This document shows, piece by piece, positions 1 through 5,695 of a DNA stretch of 13,883 nucleotides. A model generated the notes under the pieces. That model was given only the letters and a program-made list of their open reading frames with translations, was not told the origin of the DNA and did no database searches. Numbering within the stretch: position 1 is the first letter of the stretch; every line of letters begins with the position of its first letter. Both the position numbers and the translations under genes were made by a program. The DNA is from CAZIAK01 sp964537035 (lineage in GTDB: Bacteria; Planctomycetota; B15-G4): contig CAZIAK010000081.1 in the NCBI GenBank assembly GCA_964537035.1, forward strand, positions 1 to 13,883, given 5' to 3'.

Positions 1-136
1 AGGTCGATAATGAGTCACGTCACAGGTTCGGGGTGATAACCCGAGCAGACGATGAGTGGAGCACCAGCCACGTCAAACGGAAAGCTGGGCAGGGAAAGGC
101 TCAACAACGGCGTTCTGTGAGAGAAACCGGCTGAGC

Positions 137-144
137 AAGGAGGG
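137..144 (+). promoter_or_regulatory. Strong ribosome binding site for the first gene
   Basis: The sequence AAGGAGGG ends 5 nt before the ATG at 150 and 8 nt before a second in-frame ATG at 153. It fixes the start of the first gene to this pair of codons. The rest of 1-149 shows no gene and no convincing sigma-70 promoter. Confidence 0.7.
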
Positions 145-149
145 ATCCC

Positions 150-1391
150 ATGATGAATCTGATGAATCTTGTGCATCTGCAGCACTCAACGGCGTCGACA
201 GCGGGGGTTGGCGGCTCGAACAAACTGTGCCACGGAGCCCTCTTGGCGCTCTTGTTGGTCCTCCCAGTTCGGGCAGAAGCCGCTCCCATCTCGACGATCC
301 TCCCGGTGGTGCCGATCGCTGTTCAGCCGCTGGCCACCCCCTTGGGGCCGTCGTTGGCTTCGTGTCTTGACGGTGACGACGGCCTGGTCCTGACGGCGCT
401 CGCAGCAGAGCTCTCGGTGACCCATCGTGGTCGCAAGACCGATGGGGGCTCTATCGATCGGAGAATCACACCGCCCCTCCGCATCGCCCTGAACAAATGG
501 GCGGCAGCGGCCAGCAATCTTGACCTGAGAGTGGCGGTGCCGGAGTCGGCCGAGGCCCTGGTCATCGGGTCGCTGGACACGAAGGCCATGAACCAGGTGA
601 CAGAAGTCCTGGACGAGACCTGGGAGTTGCTCGAGCCGCTCATGTCCGAAGAGACCCGCCAGACAGGGGACGCAGTCCTGGTGCTGCTGTTCGACAAGGA
701 CGGTTTTCATTCTGAGGCCTGGCCGCTGATGTTGGACGAGCTGGTGAGCTGTGGGCTGATTGACAGGTCGACCAGATCTCATCTCCGGGCGACGCCCGGT
801 GGGCTGACGATCTTCTCCGGCAAGATGTTCATCCAGCCCTCGTTCGATCAGGCAGGGGACGCCGCGGCGGGCGATGACGAGTTTCGTCTCGATAACGAGC
901 TGGCCCACAAGCTGACCGTGAGCCTGGTGCGCTCACGGTTCGGGCAGGTGCCAGAGTGCGTCCGCTGGGGCATGGGTTTCGTGGCTGAGCAGCGTCTCTT
1001 CCAGTCGATCTTCCAGTTCAATCGGGCAGGCTTCGTGGCCGTCGAAGAGCACTTCGGTTGGCCAGAAGGTGCGCGGGACGAACTCAAGAAGCTGAAAAAG
1101 AAGAAGCAGGAGCTGAGCCTCGCCGACATGGTGACGAATGACGGTTCGGCCGGTCAGCGTCAGCCGCCGCAACTGCTCACCTGGGGCGCCCTCGACTACC
1201 TGCTCGATCGTGAGCCCGAGGTCTTGTCCCAGATGCTGACTGAGCTGGCAGACCTGCACGACGCTGGGGCTGGCTTCCGAGCGGTGAGCTCCTATGCGGG
1301 AGAGCTCGACGCCACCAAGTCTGCACTCGAGAAGCACCTGGGCGATCTGGACGCCAAGTCGCTGGAGAAGCACCTCAAACGAGTGAAGTGA
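150..1391 (+). CDS. Exported DUF1570/peptidase-MA-like protein, probably catalytically dead
   Basis: This is a 413-residue protein with an N-terminal export signal: a hydrophobic stretch at about residues 28-40 ends in AEA|AP near residue 45. The middle and C-terminal parts resemble the gluzincin-like (peptidase MA/DUF1570) proteins abundant in planctomycetes. In such proteins an HExxH helix is followed by a Trp-x-x-Glu-Gly helix carrying the third metal ligand. The equivalent segments here read NELAH (residues 249-253) and RWGMGF (272-277). The first zinc His is therefore Asn and the Glu-Gly is Met-Gly, while E250 and H253 remain. The Asn codon AAC (894-896) is one base from the His codon CAC. 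The C-terminal tail has a lysine-rich patch (about 313-319) and two LEKHL motifs (393-397 and 405-409). It stands alone on this strand and converges on the DUF368 gene. The fold assignment is moderate; loss of zinc binding is inferred from the missing residues. Function is unknown. Confidence 0.72.
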   Translation: MMNLMNLVHLQHSTASTAGVGGSNKLCHGALLALLLVLPVRAEAAPISTILPVVPIAVQPLATPLGPSLASCLDGDDGLVLTALAAELSVTHRGRKTDGGSIDRRITPPLRIALNKWAAAASNLDLRVAVPESAEALVIGSLDTKAMNQVTEVLDETWELLEPLMSEETRQTGDAVLVLLFDKDGFHSEAWPLMLDELVSCGLIDRSTRSHLRATPGGLTIFSGKMFIQPSFDQAGDAAAGDDEFRLDNELAHKLTVSLVRSRFGQVPECVRWGMGFVAEQRLFQSIFQFNRAGFVAVEEHFGWPEGARDELKKLKKKKQELSLADMVTNDGSAGQRQPPQLLTWGALDYLLDREPEVLSQMLTELADLHDAGAGFRAVSSYAGELDATKSALEKHLGDLDAKSLEKHLKRVK

Positions 1392-1413
1392 AGCGCTACA
1401 GATCGTGGTCTCG

Positions 1414-1528
1414 GCGATGGTCCGGTCGTCCGTGATTCTCACCAGGGGGGCCGTTTCGCTCAGACAGGGTCGGCAGAGCCTCCACACTCGCTGCAGACCC
1501 CCCTGGTGAGAATCACGGACGACCTCGC
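1414..1528 (+). repeat. Long-hairpin dispersed repeat, copy 1
   Basis: A perfect 27-bp inverted repeat has its left arm at 1424-1450 and its right arm at 1498-1524. The arms enclose a 47-nt loop, with the inner G6/C6 ends next to the loop. The unit begins with GCGATGGTCCGG and ends with CCTCGC. The same unit, in the same orientation, occurs at 9304-9420 with an identical loop length. It lies between two convergent genes, 22 nt past the stop at 1391. The hairpin could terminate transcription from one or both sides, but there is no U-tract and the loop is far larger than in an ordinary terminator. A dispersed palindromic repeat (REP- or MITE-like) or a structured RNA is as likely. The strand given is that of the motif as described. 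Confidence 0.85.
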
Positions 1529-1559
1529 TGGTGGAGAGACCCGCGACTGTGGCCTTGTA

Positions 1560-1629
1560 GGGGGGGCGTTCTTCTGCGGTCGGGCCACGCTCTCACGCCT
1601 TGGTCAGTGAGCGCAACGGCCCCCCCCCC
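1560..1629. other. Paired G7 and C10 homopolymer runs in the convergent intergenic region
   Basis: A run of seven G (1560-1566) and a run of ten C (1620-1629) are separated by 53 nt. They could pair as a short G/C stem, but the flanking bases do not extend the pairing. The intervening sequence has faint similarity to the region downstream of repeat copy 2: both have CGTT, then GGCC, then CCTTGG in order. It may be part of a longer repeat unit. The C10 run is also a likely slippage or assembly-error site. Confidence 0.4.
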
Positions 1630-1647
1630 GGCCGAAAAGCAGGGACA

Positions 1648-1662
1648 CTCGGTGCCACCGAG
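1648..1662 (-). terminator. Possible intrinsic terminator of the DUF368 gene
   Basis: Read on the minus strand, CTCGGT-GGC-ACCGAG forms a 6-bp stem with a 3-nt loop. It starts about 30 nt after the stop codon of the DUF368 gene and is followed some 8 nt later by CTTTT. The T-tract is short and displaced, so this is only a candidate. Confidence 0.35.
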
Positions 1663-1691
1663 GAGCTGCCGATCTACGGCGCTGACTCCCC

Positions 1692-2735
1692 TTAGCTGTC
1701 TTCTTTGGCGCCTAGCATGCGGGTGACCGAGAGGCCGGCGATGAGCAGGCCCAGGGCGCTGGCGATCTGAAGGAAGCTGGGGTCGAAGAGGGAGAGTTCG
1801 TCGCCCAGGCGTTTGAGGTCGCCCGGCGACTTCCCGTCGTACTGTGCTCGCAGGGCTGCGGCATCCGCAGCGCTGAGCTCAAGGTCGTATTTCTCATTGA
1901 TGGCAGAGACCTCGTCGCCCGCCAAGGCCATGACCACCGCCTTGCGATAGGGCTTCTGAGCCAGGTCTTCGTGCACGGGCTCCCTGAAGGGCCAGAGGCC
2001 GAGGACGCTGCCTACCAGCAAGCCCAGCAACGCCGCGTGAGAAGCGGCGGAGTGCTTGGCCAGCAAGTGCTTGAGCAGGTTGGAGAGCAGGGCCATGCCC
2101 AACCCGGCGCCGACCACCACGGGCACGATGATGCCCAGGGACTCGGTCGTGTCTTCCATGAGCGCTGTCGCGCTGAGGGATCCGATCACCGTGTCGTACA
2201 TGCCGAAGATCAGCAGCATGTAGGAGCCTGAGATCCCGGGCAGGATCATGCTGGACGCCGCCAGGGCACCCATGCCGACGAGCACCGGGATGGACGGAGA
2301 GATCTGGGTCTCGGCCAGTCCCCAGGCCAGGCCAGCCATGCCCGCGAAGGCCGCCAAGAAACTGATCACGGCGGAGGTCTTGAACGGCCGGCAGTGCTTG
2401 ACCAACTCGGGTGCGCCCCCAAGGGTCATGCCGATGAACAGGCTGTACATGATCCAGCGGTGGCTGGTGACCAGCCCCACGGCTACGCCCGAGAGGCCCA
2501 CGATGGTCACCGCGGCGCCGGCCATGATCAGGGTCAAGAAGACGATGGTCTGGCGGTTGAGCTTGAGCCGGGTGGCGTTGGCGATGGCCTCGATGAACTG
2601 GTCATAGAGCCCCATGGCCAGGATCATCGTGCCCCCGCTGACCCCCGGCACCAGGTTCGCCAGGCCCATCAGCACGCCGCCGCCGACGACTCGGGCGGGT
2701 GGGACAGGGGGATGCTGGGTCTGCGCTTCGGTCAT
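1692..2735 (-). CDS. DUF368 family membrane protein, PopT-type undecaprenyl-phosphate translocase
   Basis: This 347-residue polytopic membrane protein carries both inverted signature motifs of the DUF368 family: NLVPGVSGGT at residues 27-36 and LPGISGSYMLL at 165-175. DUF368 (PopT) proteins have been shown to recycle undecaprenyl phosphate, flipping the lipid carrier back to the cytoplasmic face for cell-wall and surface-glycan synthesis. Helices alternate with short loops up to about residue 250. A hydrophilic stretch of roughly 65 residues (about 252-318) follows, then a final helix (about 321-338). That hydrophilic stretch makes the protein longer than typical members as I know them. The ATG at 2735 is preceded by a weak AGGA about 9 nt upstream. 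It follows the reverse-strand Rieske gene cluster after a 129-nt gap and could share its transcript, but the gap and the unrelated role argue for an independent gene. Family assignment is firm; activity here is inferred. Confidence 0.92.
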   Translation of the reverse strand: MTEAQTQHPPVPPARVVGGGVLMGLANLVPGVSGGTMILAMGLYDQFIEAIANATRLKLNRQTIVFLTLIMAGAAVTIVGLSGVAVGLVTSHRWIMYSLFIGMTLGGAPELVKHCRPFKTSAVISFLAAFAGMAGLAWGLAETQISPSIPVLVGMGALAASSMILPGISGSYMLLIFGMYDTVIGSLSATALMEDTTESLGIIVPVVVGAGLGMALLSNLLKHLLAKHSAASHAALLGLLVGSVLGLWPFREPVHEDLAQKPYRKAVVMALAGDEVSAINEKYDLELSAADAAALRAQYDGKSPGDLKRLGDELSLFDPSFLQIASALGLLIAGLSVTRMLGAKEDS

Positions 2736-2864
2736 GGCCGGTGTCCTGGGGGAGGACGCATTCTGTCAGCCGCCTGCCTCGAGGCAAGCCCTTGCGTTCA
2801 GCCGGCATGGCCAGCGGGGGCGCACGGGCCGTGCTCGAAGGCCACGGGCGGGCTGAGCGGGCCC

Positions 2865-3635
2865 TCACTCCAGACGCAGGAAGCCTGCTGGGTTAGCGTA
2901 CATCACCAGCAGATCGTCATGGCGCATGACCCGGCCTGAGATCTGCACGGGCTCTGCGACCATGGTGAGCACCTCGTCGTTGATGGTCTCGCCCTGTTCG
3001 CCCACCAGCAGCAGATAGGTCGCGTTTCCCGACCCGTCACGAATGAGCAGTACGGGAGGCACGCCGCCGCTGATGCAGCGGGTGGCGCAGGCTCGATGAG
3101 GCTTGGCGTTGCCGGGCTTCATCACTCCCAAGAAGCACTTGCTGTCCACGATCTCGCCCTGCACGGTGTGCTGGCCGAGGTCGACGAGGGCTAGCTGGTG
3201 CCCTTGCGGTGCGCTGTCCTCCATGAGCTCGATGCCGTTGTCGGCCAGCTCGATCATGGTGGCGTGGTCGCGATAGACAAGGGTGCCGGTGACGGCGGCG
3301 GCGCGTCCATCGAGACCTGCGAGCTGCTCGGTGGCGCCGCGTTTGCCGAAACTGCTGAGCAGATAACGGCTGGTGGACGGTTGGCTGCCGGTGAGGCCCG
3401 GCCGCTCCACCAGCAAGGAGGGGGCGGGACGCTCCATCAGCTGCCCCACAACAGTGACGGTCTCGCCGAACTCGAACATGCCCTTGCCGAAGGGCTGCTG
3501 GGCGGCCACCAGCCCGAGGGCGATGAGCAGGGCGAAGGCCGCCGTCAAGGCGACCCGTCGGCGTGTGACCCTGGCCAGTCCGGGGGGAGCCTGATCGAAG
3601 TAGCCGATGTAGAACTCGTCGTTGGCGTCGGTCAT
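2865..3635 (-). CDS. Membrane-anchored protein with a conserved Cys/His motif, last gene of the Rieske cluster
   Basis: This is a 256-residue protein of unknown function. One transmembrane helix (about 28-45) follows a basic TRRR stretch. This predicts a short cytoplasmic N-terminus and an extracytoplasmic domain of about 210 residues. The notable segment is C167-x12-H180-x2-C183-x3-C187, in the context VDSKCFLGVMKPG and HRACATRC. These residues could bind a metal or redox centre or form disulfides. I recall similar VDSKC..GVMKPG segments in uncharacterised proteins near redox operons, without an assigned function. I chose the ATG at 3635 because it overlaps the stop of the upstream Rieske gene (ATGA, 3632-3635). 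It also has GAAGG seven bases upstream. The reading frame continues to 3800, but that extension lies inside the neighbour. Being translationally coupled last in a four-gene cluster suggests an accessory role to the membrane electron carrier. Confidence 0.85.
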   Translation of the reverse strand: MTDANDEFYIGYFDQAPPGLARVTRRRVALTAAFALLIALGLVAAQQPFGKGMFEFGETVTVVGQLMERPAPSLLVERPGLTGSQPSTSRYLLSSFGKRGATEQLAGLDGRAAAVTGTLVYRDHATMIELADNGIELMEDSAPQGHQLALVDLGQHTVQGEIVDSKCFLGVMKPGNAKPHRACATRCISGGVPPVLLIRDGSGNATYLLLVGEQGETINDEVLTMVAEPVQISGRVMRHDDLLVMYANPAGFLRLE

Positions 3636-4672
3636 GACATGGCCTTCAGCAGCACGGGAGGCACCTCGGTGCCTGCGGGGAGGGGTGCAGGGTCGAGCAG
3701 CACCTGCCTGCCGTCGAGGGCCAGGCGAAACGTGGGCACTTGCTCGGTGAACGGTGGGGGAGAGCGACCGCAGTCGGGCTTGTACTGGTAGCCATGCCAA
3801 GGGCAGGTCACCAGGCCATCAATGACTCGTCCCTCTCCCAAGGGACCGTTCTGGTGTTGGCAGATGGCCGAGAGCGCGGACAGCTGCCCGTCGTGGCGAA
3901 ACACGGCCACCCGGTCGCCAGCCACCGTGATCACGTGGGCTCGCCCGTCGGGGATGTCATCGACGTCGCACACCGGGATCATGCCGCAGTGCTCTGCGTC
4001 AGCGGGCCGATCGAGAGCCCGCTCTCGCCATCCAGCCCCCAGGTGCAAGGCCACCAGGATCGCCATGCCGAAGCCCACGAGGGCCGCCGGGACCACGGCG
4101 GTCTCGGACTGCAGCGCCCCAAGGACGACGTGCATGACCACCAAGCCGTAGGCCAGATAGACCAGCATGTGCAGGGTCTTCCAGACCGGTGCGGTCAGGT
4201 TGGTCAGCCAGAAGTCATGACTGGTGGCCGCCATCAAGAAGAGGATGGCCAGGGCCAGGGCGCCCAGGGGTTGAAACGGAAACTGGGCCAGGCTGTCGAA
4301 GCGGGTGTTGGCCGAGAGCAGGCTGACCAGAGGATTGGTGTCCCCCAGCGCATGAAACTGAACCAGCGAGAACGCGCCATGCACCAAGGCCATGACGAAC
4401 ATCGTCACGCCCATGTGCCGGCGGTTGTAGAGCAGGGGCAAGAAGCGCTGGTCGAGGCGGCACAGGGGACCGATGGCCAAGACGATGTGCAGCAGCAGCA
4501 GCGCACCTGTGCCGAAGGCTCGGATCAGCAGCGTCTCGGCGGTGGCGTCCGGAGAGAGCGCCAGGCCGGCGCCCGTGAAGAGCAAGACGTAGCTGAGCAC
4601 GGACAGGAGAAGCGTGCGGTCATAGACTTTTTTCTGTCGGTTCCAGCCGACGGCGCGGTAGGCATGGGCCAT
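3632..4672 (-). CDS. Cytochrome-b/ferric-reductase-like membrane protein fused to a C-terminal Rieske domain
   Basis: This is a 346-residue two-part protein. Residues 1 to about 215 form about six membrane helices (roughly 19-37, 47-69, 87-107, 132-150, 166-186 and 190-212). Histidines in or near helices (H62, H86, H98, H168, H181, H210) could bind haem b, as in the ferric-reductase-like/YedZ (MsrQ) superfamily. Residues about 228-330 are a Rieske ferredoxin-type domain with an intact 2Fe-2S motif: C271-x-H273, then C290-P-W-H293, with 16 residues between H273 and C290. Basic residues at the N-terminus, in the loop after helix 2 and just after helix 6 predict both termini in the cytoplasm, so the Rieske cluster should face the cytosol. 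The start lies 3 nt after the upstream stop, and the stop overlaps the next start. The likely role is electron transfer between cytosolic donors and the membrane; the partner quinone or acceptor is unknown. Confidence 0.9.
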   Translation of the reverse strand: MAHAYRAVGWNRQKKVYDRTLLLSVLSYVLLFTGAGLALSPDATAETLLIRAFGTGALLLLHIVLAIGPLCRLDQRFLPLLYNRRHMGVTMFVMALVHGAFSLVQFHALGDTNPLVSLLSANTRFDSLAQFPFQPLGALALAILFLMAATSHDFWLTNLTAPVWKTLHMLVYLAYGLVVMHVVLGALQSETAVVPAALVGFGMAILVALHLGAGWRERALDRPADAEHCGMIPVCDVDDIPDGRAHVITVAGDRVAVFRHDGQLSALSAICQHQNGPLGEGRVIDGLVTCPWHGYQYKPDCGRSPPPFTEQVPTFRLALDGRQVLLDPAPLPAGTEVPPVLLKAMS

Positions 4673-4675
4673 GGG

Positions 4676-5170
4676 TCAGCTGTTCCCGTCGGTGAGCGTG
4701 AGCGAGCAGGTGCCCAGCACGTCTTGGTGCGCGAGGCTGTAGAGCATGAGCGCGGCGCGGCCGTCGAAGGGCGGCCCGCCGGTGGGCGAGCTCGGCAGAG
4801 TCATGAGCACGGTCGCTGCCCCGGAGAGATGACCGAGGAGGATGGCGTTGTCCGGCACTGCACCGGCCCCGATCTCTGCGCCGGGCATGAGGTAGACCAA
4901 CACGTCTGGCCTCTGCGCTGCTTCGATGGGAGTGAGGGCTAGCAGGCCCTCGCTGGCCGCGAAGCGCACGGCGAGCCGTCCCCCGGGCCAGGTCAGGTCT
5001 GACAGGTTCTGGGCATCGCTCCAGTCCATGGCAGACAGCGGCGGCGTCAAATCATGGGGGCCTTGCGGCAGGGGACGGCGGGCGCTCAGGCCAGCGCCGA
5101 AACCCAGGGGCAACGTGGCCGCGATCGCGAGCCAGATGAGGCGGTGGGCTCTGCGCAGGGGGGCGATCAT
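4676..5170 (-). CDS. Membrane-anchored or exported protein of unknown function
   Basis: This is a 164-residue protein I do not recognise. A basic N-terminus (residues 6-10, RRAHR) precedes a hydrophobic segment (about 11-29). It predicts an uncleaved anchor or signal peptide and an extracytoplasmic domain of about 130 residues. That domain looks beta-rich, has one Cys near the C-terminus (LGTCSLTL) and shows no recognisable cofactor motif. I chose the ATG at 5170 because it overlaps the stop of the upstream small gene (ATGA, 5167-5170). A GGAGAG sequence about 9 nt upstream supports it. The same frame is open far beyond this point, up to 6595, but that part is the antisense of the glutamate-synthase-like gene and is not protein-like. 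It sits 3 nt before the Rieske/cytochrome-b gene, so it is probably an extracytoplasmic subunit or assembly factor of that protein. Confidence 0.8.
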   Translation of the reverse strand: MIAPLRRAHRLIWLAIAATLPLGFGAGLSARRPLPQGPHDLTPPLSAMDWSDAQNLSDLTWPGGRLAVRFAASEGLLALTPIEAAQRPDVLVYLMPGAEIGAGAVPDNAILLGHLSGAATVLMTLPSSPTGGPPFDGRAALMLYSLAHQDVLGTCSLTLTDGNS

Positions 5171-5433
5171 GAACCTGCTCTCCGGTCGGCGGCTCGGCGG
5201 TGGGGCGAGCGCTCTTCCGGCGCGACCCGGGAGCCCAGCCAGCGCGTGAGCACGAGGGGCCAGAGGGCGGCGGATGCAGGCAGGGTGGCCAGGCGGAACC
5301 CCCAGCTGCCTGCGGCGGCCAGGGGGTCCATGACCTGGGCACCCTTGAAGACAAACGGGATGGCCACGGCCAGGCCGATGGCGGCCCAGATGGCGATCCC
5401 CATGACGATGATCTCTGCCCAGCCTGCGTCCAT
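5167..5433 (-). CDS. Small two-helix membrane protein, first gene of the reverse-strand Rieske cluster
   Basis: This is an 88-residue protein with two hydrophobic segments (about 7-30 and 48-64). They are separated by a short loop containing GSWGFRLATLP and followed by ALWPLVLTRW. The C-terminal tail (about 65-88) is rich in Arg and polar residues. I recall GSWGFR...LP...ALWPL.L.RW as a recurring pattern in small uncharacterised membrane proteins of redox operons; that is memory, not a search. The ATG at 5433 has GGGAG ending about 10 nt upstream. A second ATG at 5440, created by a tandem CATGTCT duplication (5431-5444), is out of frame. The stop overlaps the next start by four bases, indicating translational coupling. 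It may be a small subunit of the membrane Rieske/cytochrome-b complex; function is unproven. Confidence 0.8.
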   Translation of the reverse strand: MDAGWAEIIVMGIAIWAAIGLAVAIPFVFKGAQVMDPLAAAGSWGFRLATLPASAALWPLVLTRWLGSRVAPEERSPHRRAADRRAGS

Positions 5434-5695
5434 GTCTCATGTCTCCCGGGGTGTGCGGCGTGGTCAAGGGTCGCCGTTCGATGCCGCCCAGCGCAAGAAG
5501 TGACATCTGTGGCCGTGGCCTGGCCATGGCGCGGGCAACGGGGCGCATCATGTGACCGCTGCCACGGCGTATTGCGACAAAGAAACACTGTGCCTTGCTG
5601 GCGCGGCGCTGCATCCCAGGGGCACCCTGTGCGCTTCGCGACCCGCCCCATGGGAACGGCGGGCGCCCGCAGACCTCCACCAAGAGAATTGATCC
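5434..5695. promoter_or_regulatory. Divergent intergenic region driving both halves of the Rieske gene set
   Basis: This 262-nt gap separates the reverse four-gene cluster from the forward two-gene operon, so it must hold promoters in both directions. The AT-richer core is near 5567-5590. I could not find a -35/-10 pair with acceptable spacing on either strand, and no clear operator palindrome. A weak AGAGAA lies about 8 nt before the forward ATG at 5696. No credible ORF or RNA gene is visible here. Confidence 0.5.

Noticed and set aside
1414..1528. Repeat copy 1 considered as an integron attC site, CRISPR unit or insertion-sequence end.
   Set aside because: Its arms are perfect and long, unlike the bulged short arms of attC. 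It is not tandemly repeated, and no integrase, transposase or cas gene occurs in the window.
2775..2786. Perfect 12-bp palindrome TGCCTCGAGGCA upstream of the DUF368 gene, considered as an operator.
   Set aside because: One palindrome of this size in GC-rich DNA is not rare. No second copy or nearby promoter supports it, and no regulator gene is present.
3636..3800. In-frame N-terminal extension of the Cys/His-motif protein to 3800.
   Set aside because: It overlaps the end of the Rieske domain of the upstream gene, and its sequence is Arg/Pro-rich and not protein-like. The coupled ATG at 3635 has a good ribosome site.
3740..4942. A 400-codon open frame on the plus strand.
   Set aside because: It is antisense to the Rieske/cytochrome-b gene and is a Gln/His/Gly-rich shadow with no signal or motif.
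5572..5600. TTGCGA considered as a -35 box in the divergent region.
   Set aside because: No acceptable -10 hexamer occurs at 16-18 nt spacing. The opposite-strand TTGTCG has the same problem.
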